A stretch of DNA of 45,082 nucleotides, taken from an uncultured cyanobacterium (lineage in GTDB: Bacteria > Cyanobacteriota > Cyanobacteriia > Cyanobacteriales > Microcystaceae). This document shows positions 27,729 to 35,399 of the stretch, piece by piece. The notes beneath the pieces were generated by a model that was given only the letters and a program-made list of their open reading frames with translations, ran no database searches and was not told the origin of the DNA. The number at the start of each line of letters is the position of its first letter. Positions within the stretch are counted from its first letter, which is position 1. The position numbers and the translations under genes were made by a program. The stretch is taken from the NCBI GenBank assembly GCA_903887375.1, contig CAISPN010000015.1, forward strand, positions 1-45,082, read 5' to 3'.

Positions 27729-28642
27729 ATTTTTTTGCTAAACTCAATTAATCTATTTTGGTTAATTTCTAGTATTTTCTGAGCGAATTCAATAGCTTTT
27801 GGAGAGATGCGCTCTTGAGGAATACGGTTAAAAAGAGCTAAGGTACTATCTTGCGACACATTAGCGAGGAGATTAAGCCATATATTCGCGCTTTTGGGAT
27901 AAAGTTTGGCTGCCTCACAAAATGCCTCAAAAGTGCCAAGTGGTTTCGTATCTCCAACTCTAGCATATAAACAGGACTTGCATTTATTAGTATAAGCCTC
28001 TACAGTGTAACCTTCATCTCTAGTCGTAAGTCTGTTATAGCGTTTCTCGTCTGACTCAGTTCTTCCTAAACTAGAGGCATGGTCATAAGTCGGGGCTAAG
28101 TAACTTTTCTGTTGGAGATTTATGAAAGCCCAATTTTCATGGTGGCGATCACTATTCCCAATCCAAGCATCCAAAAGCAAATAGCCTATAAAAACATCTG
28201 TAGCTTTAGATATATCTTTTGGCGCTGTCCAATCCATAGGTAACAGCACATCGGAACTATTAAAAACCTTGAATATATTATCAACTGTGTGTTCGGATGG
28301 ACTGGCAGTACTTTTTGGATAGTTTAAAAGTAGTTTAGCTAAAATTTCATTGCCAGTAGTTAACGTACTGTTTTTTGTCGAAAGAAATGATGGTGAAATT
28401 ATGCCATTTTCATCGTTAAATTTAGCTAATTCATAATTAGCATGAGGTAGTTTTATTAGGTTACATAATTCTGCGGCAATTTTTTCTGCCCAGTCTTCTC
28501 CAGTATTTTCTCTACATTTTTTATAAAGACAGATACCCAAATCGGAATGTTTTAACCAAAACTTTTTTTTAGTTCCCATTGCTTCAGTTTCTTGACGCTC
28601 TTGGGAAGAAATATCAAATATGGTGAATTGTTGTCTACTCAT
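27725..28642 (-). CDS. HipA-like Ser/Thr kinase (C-terminal kinase lobe type)
   Basis: 305 residues from ATG 28642 (a TTG precedes it at 28645). The kinase core is visible: GNSDRHHENWAF with catalytic D165 and metal ligand N170, and PTYDHASSLG with the second acid D187. Near the N-terminus are FWLKHSDLGICLYKK and EKIAAELCNLI, the likely ATP-lysine and helix-C glutamate. It lacks the N-terminal subdomain of E. coli HipA, which appears instead in the partner gene. A CKSC pair lies near residue 220. HipA proteins phosphorylate tRNA synthetases or other targets to arrest growth. No HipB-like HTH antitoxin gene is adjacent. Confidence 0.83.
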   Translation of the reverse strand: MSRQQFTIFDISSQERQETEAMGTKKKFWLKHSDLGICLYKKCRENTGEDWAEKIAAELCNLIKLPHANYELAKFNDENGIISPSFLSTKNSTLTTGNEILAKLLLNYPKSTASPSEHTVDNIFKVFNSSDVLLPMDWTAPKDISKATDVFIGYLLLDAWIGNSDRHHENWAFINLQQKSYLAPTYDHASSLGRTESDEKRYNRLTTRDEGYTVEAYTNKCKSCLYARVGDTKPLGTFEAFCEAAKLYPKSANIWLNLLANVSQDSTLALFNRIPQERISPKAIEFAQKILEINQNRLIEFSKKI

Positions 28643-28645
28643 CAA

Positions 28646-29030
28646 AATTCAGAAAAAAAAACTTACCATTAAGCAACAAGTTACCCAAGGCATTAAAAAT
28701 TTCTTAAATTAAGACATAAATAATCATTATTCAGATGCTTCAGGCTAATACTATTGTCCAGATTAACTCTATGCTAATAGATCTCAAGCGGGAATGAACC
28801 TAATTACTCGATCACTTTCTTCAAATCGAGTGAGAAACCAGGCAGAACTTCTTCACCTGATAGTTGAGTCTGAGCAGGTTGAAAGATTACTTAGTAAATA
28901 CAGACTCCCGAAGCTCTCCATGTTGCTCTGGGGGTTTAATCTCTCACACCAAGTGAGCTATTTGGGATTAGAATTAAGCTGGCATCTGTTGTGTAAAATC
29001 AGTAAGGCTAACTAGAACAAGGAGTGACCT
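28646..29030. other. Spacer between the kinase and heptosyltransferase genes
   Basis: 385 bp without a convincing gene. The left part is AT-rich and should hold the promoter of the kinase/HIRAN operon (minus strand). A 7-bp inverted repeat, ACTCGAT/ATCGAGT (28806-28812 and 28825-28831), and hairpin repeat copy B lie further right. A strong ribosome-binding site AAGGAG (29019-29024) precedes the next gene. A 73-codon frame at 28794-29015 runs through the repeat and resembles nothing I know. Confidence 0.6.
28905..28937 (+). repeat. Hairpin repeat, copy B
   Basis: CTCCCGAAGC (28905-28914) pairs with GCTCTGGGGG (28925-28934) with one mismatch and wobble pairs, around the loop TCTCCATGTT; TTT follows. 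It is the same element and orientation as 26819-26851, on the other side of the kinase/HIRAN operon. Confidence 0.7.
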
Positions 29031-29996
29031 ATGCGCATACTAGCCCTGATTCCCGGTGGAATAGGAGATCAGATCCTCTTCTTTCCCACTCTTGAGACGC
29101 TCAAGAGTAAATATCCTAAAAGTATTATTGATGTTATTGTTGAGCCGCGCTCTAAAGGAGCATATAGGATATGTCCTTGGGCGCATGAAGTTTTACTTTT
29201 TGACTATAAAGATCGTAATGGCCCAGCAGACTATCTCAATTTGCTCGGGATCATCCGCGATCGCGAATATGATATTGCCTTAGCTTTAGGTACTAACCCG
29301 GCAGTAGGTTTTCTTCTCTGGCTCGATGGTATATCAACTAGAGTAGGTTATCAAAGAAGCGATAAATCCTGGTTTATCAACAATCCTGCTCCGCTCAATA
29401 GCGATCAGTATGCTGCTTCTATGTATCATGATTTGCTCAAAGGTCTGCAGATTGATACCCCTACTCCTGCTTTAAAAGTAGTTGTTCCCAAAGATGATAT
29501 CAACTGGGCAAAACTAGAAGGAGAAAGGCTCAATCTTGGCGATAGGGGCTATGTCATTATTCATGGTGGCTCCAGTCAACTGGCCCAAAAAAAAGGAATA
29601 GACAAGATCTATCCTATAGAGAAATGGCAAGTTGTCATTGATGATCTCAGGCAAAAACAACCAGATCTGCCGATAGTGCTGATCAAAGGGCCAGAAGATG
29701 ATAATTTAGTAAAACAGCTTCTAGTCAATAGATTCTATCTCAAGGTGACATCTCCGCCGGACCTGGGCAAGCTGGCAGCGATGATTGCTGGAGCGAATCT
29801 GATGCTTTGCACCGATAGTGGTCCAATGCATATTTCTATAGCTGTAGGCACACCAACTATTGCCCTGTTTGGACCAACTCAGGTCAGCAAACTAATTCCT
29901 AGCAATCAAAATCGTTATATCGGCATTCAGTCTCCCACCGGTAAAATTGGCGATATCCAACCAGAAACTTTATTGAAAGAAATTTGGCGTGTCTAA
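29031..29996 (+). CDS. GT9-family ADP-heptose:LPS heptosyltransferase-like protein
   Basis: 321 residues. MRILALIPGGIGDQILFFPTL is the GT9 N-terminus with the donor-binding GGIGD. The C-terminal domain has IIHGGSS near 178, VLIKGPEDD near 221 and the TDSGPMHISIAVGTPTIALFGPT motif near 262-284. It should transfer heptose from an ADP-activated donor to LPS core or a related glycan. It overlaps gmhB by 8 bp and follows a strong ribosome-binding site. Together with hldA this suggests an ADP-heptose pathway. Confidence 0.9.
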   Translation: MRILALIPGGIGDQILFFPTLETLKSKYPKSIIDVIVEPRSKGAYRICPWAHEVLLFDYKDRNGPADYLNLLGIIRDREYDIALALGTNPAVGFLLWLDGISTRVGYQRSDKSWFINNPAPLNSDQYAASMYHDLLKGLQIDTPTPALKVVVPKDDINWAKLEGERLNLGDRGYVIIHGGSSQLAQKKGIDKIYPIEKWQVVIDDLRQKQPDLPIVLIKGPEDDNLVKQLLVNRFYLKVTSPPDLGKLAAMIAGANLMLCTDSGPMHISIAVGTPTIALFGPTQVSKLIPSNQNRYIGIQSPTGKIGDIQPETLLKEIWRV

Positions 29997-30609
29997 ACCT
30001 GCAGTATTTCTTGATCGCGACGGTGTACTTAATATAGAGGTGGGTTACGTCCACCAAATAGAGGATCTTCAACTTATAGCAGGCGCTGCCAAAGCAGTAC
30101 GAACCCTCAACGATTTGGGTTTTTTTTGCTGTGTGGTGTCCAATCAATCAGGGCCAGCGCGCAGCTACTATCCCAAATCACATGTAGATAATCTACATCG
30201 GCGACTTGTTGAACTTTTAGAGCAAGAAGGCAGCGCCAGATTAGACGCTATATACTATTGTCCCTACCTCAGCCCTGCCGCCGGAGGAACCAATCCAGAT
30301 TTCTCTGCCTGGAGCAGTTGGCGCAAACCCAATACCGGTATGCTCGTTGCCGCAGCATGGGAACACGATCTAGATTTATCTCAAAGTTTTATGATAGGCG
30401 ATAAAGCCACTGATATAGATATGGCCCATAATGCTGGTCTTACTAGTATTCTAGTGAGAACCGGCTATGGCGAATCTGTACTCAGTGGTAACTATCAACA
30501 CAGCACAAAACCCGACTATAGTAGCTCAGATTTACTTGATGCTGTCGATTGGATTAAGAAGAAGACGCATCTTCGGCCACAGAAGAAATCTCGCCAGGAT
30601 AGGATTTAA
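29989..30609 (+). CDS. gmhB: D-glycero-beta-D-manno-heptose 1,7-bisphosphate 7-phosphatase-like HAD protein
   Basis: 206 residues starting at GTG 29989 inside the end of the GT9 gene. HAD motifs: FLDRDGVLN (nucleophile and acid), [16 protein letters not shown] and [12 protein letters not shown]. This is the GmhB subfamily, which removes the 7-phosphate after HldA. The zinc loop of E. coli GmhB (CxH...CxC) is reduced here to a single cysteine ([12 protein letters not shown]), so it probably lacks zinc. Its last 56 bp overlap the end of minE on the other strand. Confidence 0.87.
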   Translation: MSKPAVFLDRDGVLNIEVGYVHQIEDLQLIAGAAKAVRTLNDLGFFCCVVSNQSGPARSYYPKSHVDNLHRRLVELLEQEGSARLDAIYYCPYLSPAAGGTNPDFSAWSSWRKPNTGMLVAAAWEHDLDLSQSFMIGDKATDIDMAHNAGLTSILVRTGYGESVLSGNYQHSTKPDYSSSDLLDAVDWIKKKTHLRPQKKSRQDRI

Positions 30610-30871
30610 TCCTTTTAATGGGAAGATTGGCAATAAGAGCGGTAAAGCGCTGATCGCTTTCTAGAGAAAACTCCATAGCATCAGAATCTATTTCTACATA
30701 GCGGTTGACCACTTCCATGATTTCTCGACGCATGGATTCTAGCATGGCAGGATTCAAGCTGGCTCGATCATGAGCAATGATTAACTTGAGACGACGTCTA
30801 GCATCTTCTCCACTTTTAACAGGCTGTAGCCAAGAGAGCACACGTTCTAACATTCCTTTTAATACCTCCAT
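30554..30871 (-). CDS. minE: Cell division topological factor MinE
   Basis: 105 residues. The N-terminal membrane and MinD-binding helix is MLERVLSWL; then [18 protein letters not shown] (the MinD-activating region), and a C-terminal topological-specificity domain. It stimulates MinD ATPase and drives Min oscillation. It lies 11 bp after minD. The tail beyond about residue 92 is extended and is encoded in the overlap with gmhB. Confidence 0.96.
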   Translation of the reverse strand: MEVLKGMLERVLSWLQPVKSGEDARRRLKLIIAHDRASLNPAMLESMRREIMEVVNRYVEIDSDAMEFSLESDQRFTALIANLPIKRIKSYPGEISSVAEDASSS

Positions 30872-30882
30872 TGGTCTAGGCG

Positions 30883-31686
30883 TTAAAATTTACGAGTAAA
30901 AAAACGCAGAATACGTTGGAAAAAGCCCTCACGCTTGGGTTTCAAGTTTAAGAAGGGGACATTTTTGCCCTCCAAGCGAGATGCTATATTCTTGATAGCA
31001 GTTGCCGGCAGACTAGTTTGTTCTTCTAAAACTATTGGCTCACCACGGTTAGTAGAAACAATAATTTGTTGATCATCAGGCACTACTCCTAGCAGGGGTA
31101 TGACCAAAAGATCCATGATATCTTCAACTGAGATCATCTGATTGAGTTGGATCATTTCAGGACGAACTCTATTGACAATCAGCCTGATTGTTTTAATGTG
31201 CTCAGATTCCATCAATCCTATAACCCTATCAGCATCGCGAACAGCCGCCATCTCAGGTGTGGTGACTATGATCGCTTCATCGGCCGGGGCGATGGCATTG
31301 CGAAAGCCCATCTCAATCCCAGCAGGACAGTCAATCAATATATAGTCATACTGCGGTTTCAATTGCTCTACCAGTTCCTTCATTTGTTCAGGACTGATGG
31401 CTTCTTTGGTTCGGTTTTGGGCTGCTGGCAGAAGTACCAGATTGGGCACTCTCTTGTCTCTCACAAGAGCTTTATCTAAACTGCATTCTCCAGATAATAC
31501 ATCAAGAGCTGTATAGACAATTCTCTGTTCAAGTCCAAGGAGCAGATCGAGATTTCTCAATCCAAAATCCGCATCTACTAGAGCAACTTTACGGCCTAGA
31601 CTAGCTAGAGCAGTTCCTAGATTTGCGGTAACTGTTGTTTTACCAACGCCCCCTTTGCCAGAGGTAATCACAATGACTCGATTCAT
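30883..31686 (-). CDS. minD: Septum site-determining ATPase MinD
   Basis: 267 residues. The deviant Walker [11 protein letters not shown] sits at 9-18, Walker B LIDCPAG near 118 and VNRVRPEM near 171. The C-terminal amphipathic membrane-targeting helix ([15 protein letters not shown]) is intact. It recruits MinC and MinE to the membrane. Its start overlaps minC by 4 bp. Confidence 0.97.
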   Translation of the reverse strand: MNRVIVITSGKGGVGKTTVTANLGTALASLGRKVALVDADFGLRNLDLLLGLEQRIVYTALDVLSGECSLDKALVRDKRVPNLVLLPAAQNRTKEAISPEQMKELVEQLKPQYDYILIDCPAGIEMGFRNAIAPADEAIIVTTPEMAAVRDADRVIGLMESEHIKTIRLIVNRVRPEMIQLNQMISVEDIMDLLVIPLLGVVPDDQQIIVSTNRGEPIVLEEQTSLPATAIKNIASRLEGKNVPFLNLKPKREGFFQRILRFFTRKF

Positions 31687-32564
31687 ATGTCTTTATATAG
31701 ATTAAGAGGAGACTTTAAGACTTTATTTAGAATAGAAGATTTTGCTGCTATTTCAACTTTTAATTTAGGGAATTCTGTCACAGTTTCTAACCAATATCCA
31801 GTTGATTGTTGAAATTCATGATTTTTCTCAAAGCTAAAAGCCTTAGATAGAGCAATTCCCTCTTTTGTTAGATAGGCAATTTCAGGTTGCAAATCATCAG
31901 GATCAGGCGGCGCTACTCGCGCTACTGTATCAGCAATGCGGACCTGTGTAGGTTCCATTTTTAATGCAAATATGCGGCTTTCTTTTTCTCCATGGGATCC
32001 CGCATGAGCCACCCCACGCAGATGACCCCAGATGATAATATCTCCTCTAGCTACGACAGAACTACCTGGATTAACATCACCTAAAACAATCACTGTTCCA
32101 TTATGACGAATCTCTACCCCAGATCTAATTGTAGCTTTGAGATAGAGAGGCTCTAAAATATTGTTTTGCTCATCACTGAGAGGAAAAGGAACAAGTAGAT
32201 TAAATTGTTCAACTGAATAGCCTGCTGTTGCTGCAGCTACTGCTGTTTGTCTACGACTTGTTTTAATTACCGCTAGTTGAAGCCCAAATTGTTTGAGAAT
32301 ATCTGCCAGATTCTGGAGTTGTCTTGAATCAAGAAGATGATCTCCTGCTTGTAATAAAACTGACTGTTGAGCTGACCATTTGCGATCACTATGTTGAAGA
32401 AAGTATTTTAACTCTTGCCATAGCTCTTGCCACTGATTGGAACTATTGATAACTTGATTAGGGACAGTCAGTATATACCTGCCCTCCTCTTGTTTCAACT
32501 CAATACGACGAAGCTGGGGAGGTGATATCGATTCAAATTCAGAACCAGAATTTTCAGAACTCAT
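31683..32564 (-). CDS. minC: Septum site-determining protein MinC
   Basis: FtsZ-polymerisation inhibitor. The N-terminal domain is followed by the C-terminal beta-helix with TIRSGVEIRHNGTVIVLGDVNPGSSVVARGDIIIWGHLRGVAHAG-type sequence at about 165-210. ATG 32564 gives 293 residues; a GTG two codons earlier is the alternative. It is first in minC-minD-minE. The N-terminal half is longer and more variable than in E. coli, as usual in cyanobacteria. Confidence 0.93.
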   Translation of the reverse strand: MSSENSGSEFESISPPQLRRIELKQEEGRYILTVPNQVINSSNQWQELWQELKYFLQHSDRKWSAQQSVLLQAGDHLLDSRQLQNLADILKQFGLQLAVIKTSRRQTAVAAATAGYSVEQFNLLVPFPLSDEQNNILEPLYLKATIRSGVEIRHNGTVIVLGDVNPGSSVVARGDIIIWGHLRGVAHAGSHGEKESRIFALKMEPTQVRIADTVARVAPPDPDDLQPEIAYLTKEGIALSKAFSFEKNHEFQQSTGYWLETVTEFPKLKVEIAAKSSILNKVLKSPLNLYKDI

Positions 32565-32661
32565 GAGCACAATAATTTTAGTCGAGCTGATGAAACAACA
32601 TTGAATTCTTTAGAACAAACCTCAGTAGTGTTTCAATCTTAACTAATTCTAGCCTTAAGAG

Positions 32662-32695
32662 AAAAAAAAAGCAGAGAGAAAATCTCCCTCTCTGC
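32662..32695 (-). terminator. Rho-independent terminator of the porin gene
   Basis: GCAGAGAG (32671-32678) pairs perfectly with CTCTCTGC (32688-32695). On the minus strand nine T follow. It is 26 bp past the porin stop. Confidence 0.9.
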
Positions 32696-32720
32696 CTATA
32701 TTTAATAAACAGACCAAAAA

Positions 32721-34475
32721 CTAGAATGTAAAGGTTGTCCGGATTACCCCAATCCAAAGATTATCAGAGGTATTATTGGTACCGTAGTTGTTTGGATTAA
32801 AGATCACATACATAGCTGGAGTGATCTGGATATACTTTCCAATGGGGAAAGCATATTGGATCTGAGCAATGTAGGAAGCGTTGCGATCTTGAGAACCACT
32901 ACCAGGGTAGGTTTTAGGGAAATAGTTACCGGCTGTACCTGCAGCATTGGTGATACCATCAACTCCAAAAGCACTTGGGAGTAGACCACCACCGAAGGTC
33001 AACACTGAACCGGGAATACCTAAATCCAGAACGTTTAAAGCAGCGTTCCAGGTCCAGACATTACCATTGCGGTTGTTGATATCGAGGCTGGGATTACCGC
33101 CAATGTAGCCCTGTCCATGAGCTTGAGCAGTACCACCCCAAGCAGTGAAGTTGAATCCTTTAAAAGGAGTGATGGTTGTCTCAAGACCAAATCTATCAGC
33201 AGATACAGATCCGCCGTTGAAAGGATTATTACCAATAGGACTTCCTACAGTAAAGAGGTTGGGTGAAACTGCATCATAGGTGTGAACATAGGTCAAACCA
33301 AATTTAAATTCTTTAGCTGGGGCTATGTTTAGCTGAGTACCTGCAGTAAAACCACCACCAAAAAGTCCATTAGTTTGTCCTTTAGTAGGATTGGGATTAG
33401 AAGCAGTAGAAGATTTAGCCAAGTAAAAGGCATCCAAACTGATTTCTTTGATGAATTTATAGTTCAAAGCCAAACCCGTACCATCAGAGCTGGAGCGATA
33501 TACTAAATTGTTATAGCGCTCAGCACGCGAAACTGAACCAGTTCCACTAGATTGCAGGTAGGGGTTATAGGTATCCATAACATCATCTAGGTTGAGAGAG
33601 TTGGCACCTATGGTGACAGTCAAGTTTCCGACCGGGAATTTGTACCATAAATCATCAATAACTAGATTGTTATTAGTACCATCATCATATGCCAGACGAG
33701 CAGCAGGTACTCCTGTAGCGGTAAATAGAGCTTGGTTACCGTTACCAGCTTGCAGACGAACTTTGAGTTGATCTTTACCACTAAAGCTAGTCAAGAAGTT
33801 CAAACGAACACGGTCAGTAAACAGCACATTGTCACTGAAGCTGTAGTTTTTACCAGCAGTGCCGTTATTTCTCCAACTTCCGTAAGTACCTTCAATTCCA
33901 GCGCCACCAGAATAAGCTTCAGCAATACTGAAAATCACCTCACCTACAAGTTTAGTAGTAGTGGAGAATTGATGATCTTCTAAGAAGGCAACTCTTTGCT
34001 CTAGATTGTCGATCCGCGCGCCAAGGGCAGCTAGTTCACTTCTGAATTCTTGGGCTAATTTTTTGAGTCTTTCTACATCTTCAGGACTGACAGCATTCTC
34101 ACGGATTAGACGCTCCATGCTATTCATACAAGCGTTCAAACCGGCTGCGAATTCCCAACGAGTTAAAGGTTGATTTCCTCTATAAGTGCGATCAGGATAG
34201 CCTACAATACAGCCATAGCGCTCAACCAAACTTCTGAGAGCTTCATAAGCCCAATCAGTTGGGGCTACATCGCGTATTTCATTGACGCTGGTAACCTGAG
34301 CAAAAGAATTATTTTCAAAATTTGTATCGATGGTTTTGCTATGAGGATGCTGAGCCTGCTGAATCTTTTTGAGGATGTCTTGGTTAAGATTATCATCAGC
34401 TTTGGCTTGAGTTGCTACAGTTGCCAAAGCAAGGCACCCCAGCAACATAGGCAGGGATTTGACTAATGGTTTCAT
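32721..34475 (-). CDS. SLH-domain OprB-type outer-membrane porin (iron-uptake porin class)
   Basis: 584 residues. The signal peptide (1-26) ends TQAKA, then one SLH domain (about 66-110: VAPTDWAYEALRSLVERYGCIVGYPD, then LTRWEFAAGLNAC), a coiled coil (about 125-160, LGARIDNLEQRVAFLED) and a beta-barrel ending in the aromatic F of IGVIRTTFTF. This is the cyanobacterial Som/OprB-like porin; relatives are implicated in iron or small-solute uptake. Its promoter carries a PHO-box pair, so expression may rise under phosphate limitation. Confidence 0.93.
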   Translation of the reverse strand: MKPLVKSLPMLLGCLALATVATQAKADDNLNQDILKKIQQAQHPHSKTIDTNFENNSFAQVTSVNEIRDVAPTDWAYEALRSLVERYGCIVGYPDRTYRGNQPLTRWEFAAGLNACMNSMERLIRENAVSPEDVERLKKLAQEFRSELAALGARIDNLEQRVAFLEDHQFSTTTKLVGEVIFSIAEAYSGGAGIEGTYGSWRNNGTAGKNYSFSDNVLFTDRVRLNFLTSFSGKDQLKVRLQAGNGNQALFTATGVPAARLAYDDGTNNNLVIDDLWYKFPVGNLTVTIGANSLNLDDVMDTYNPYLQSSGTGSVSRAERYNNLVYRSSSDGTGLALNYKFIKEISLDAFYLAKSSTASNPNPTKGQTNGLFGGGFTAGTQLNIAPAKEFKFGLTYVHTYDAVSPNLFTVGSPIGNNPFNGGSVSADRFGLETTITPFKGFNFTAWGGTAQAHGQGYIGGNPSLDINNRNGNVWTWNAALNVLDLGIPGSVLTFGGGLLPSAFGVDGITNAAGTAGNYFPKTYPGSGSQDRNASYIAQIQYAFPIGKYIQITPAMYVIFNPNNYGTNNTSDNLWIGVIRTTFTF

Positions 34476-34598
34476 ATCTTGTCTCTCACACCTAAAAATA
34501 AGTTAATTATTCAGAGAAATAACTCTGCAAGCTATTCTAATGTCTTTTATAAAATTAAGTCAACAAAATACCTAATCTTTTTAGATTTTTTGTGAGAT

Positions 34599-34630
34599 TT
34601 TATACAATAAAAGGTTAAGAATAGGTTAAG
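34599..34630 (-). promoter_or_regulatory. PHO box and -10 upstream of the porin gene
   Basis: On the minus strand two perfect CTTAACCT units (34630-34623 and 34619-34612) are separated by ATT, an 11-bp period. Seven bases below is TATAAA (34604-34599), with a TG just before it. CTTAACCT repeats with 3-bp spacing are the described SphR (PhoB-type) site in Synechocystis. The box covers the -35 position, as in class II activation. No clear third unit is visible. Confidence 0.78.
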
Positions 34631-34645
34631 CCAAAAACATTAATT

Positions 34646-35314
34646 TTACTTTTTTGGTCCATTGACTATAAAAGATACTCTCTTACCAATATTGGTGGCA
34701 TGATCTGCCATGCGCTCTAAATATCTTATAGTTAGTCCCATCAACAATATTGGTTCTACATATCCTTGAATATCCTGTTGAAAAGCAAGATTATTGTAAA
34801 TTCTGCTGTAGGCATCATCAACTGTATCATCTAAAGTTTTGAGTTGGTTGCCAATTTCAGAATCGAGATCAGCTAAGCCTACTAGACTTCTAGCTAGCAT
34901 TAATTGGGCATGCAGTGACATTTGCTCTATTTCCTTGAGACAATCAAGAGGTGGATAGGCAAAGGATCTCACTGCTATTTCAGCCAAATCTTTAGAGTAA
35001 TCACCAATTCGCTCCAAATCACGCACTAGTTGCATATAGGCGCTCAGAAAGCGAAGATCTTGGGCTACGGGAGATTGCATACTCATCAACCTAGAACATT
35101 CATTCTCGATCTGGCGATAATAGCGATCAATACGTTTATCAAGCAAAGAAACTTTCTCAATTGCATCGAAATTCTGCTCAAAAAGAGCCCGATGGCTCAA
35201 GCGAAAGGAATCTTCAACTAAAGTTCCCATTCTTAAAACATCTTGTTCAAGTTCTTTAAGAGCGCGGCGAAAGTAGTTTAACTCCAAAGGATACTGTGAT
35301 TGCACGGCAAACAA
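34646..35314 (-). CDS. phoU: Phosphate signalling protein PhoU (SphU)
   Basis: 222 residues of the all-helical PhoU fold: two repeats, with RDLERIGDYSKDLAEIA near 99-115 and RYLERMADHATNIGKRV near 197-213, each providing the metal-binding E/D motif. In Synechocystis the homologue SphU restrains the SphS kinase when phosphate is ample. The assigned start at 35314 is TTG; GTG at 35305 is an alternative. It lies 85 bp after sphS on the same strand. Confidence 0.94.
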   Translation of the reverse strand: MFAVQSQYPLELNYFRRALKELEQDVLRMGTLVEDSFRLSHRALFEQNFDAIEKVSLLDKRIDRYYRQIENECSRLMSMQSPVAQDLRFLSAYMQLVRDLERIGDYSKDLAEIAVRSFAYPPLDCLKEIEQMSLHAQLMLARSLVGLADLDSEIGNQLKTLDDTVDDAYSRIYNNLAFQQDIQGYVEPILLMGLTIRYLERMADHATNIGKRVSFIVNGPKK

Positions 35315-35399
35315 TAATTACTGAAAAAGGACCTTCTTATAAGTATAATTTGCACTTTTAAAAGTTTAAAAAAAACGAAAAAATATTTCAGTCAAAAAT

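Noticed and set aside
28794-29015. 73-codon frame before the heptosyltransferase gene
   Set aside because: It runs through hairpin repeat copy B, has no recognisable family and no good ribosome-binding site; treated as chance.
31142-31479. Plus-strand frames opposite minD
   Set aside because: Antisense shadows of a strongly conserved gene without family resemblance.
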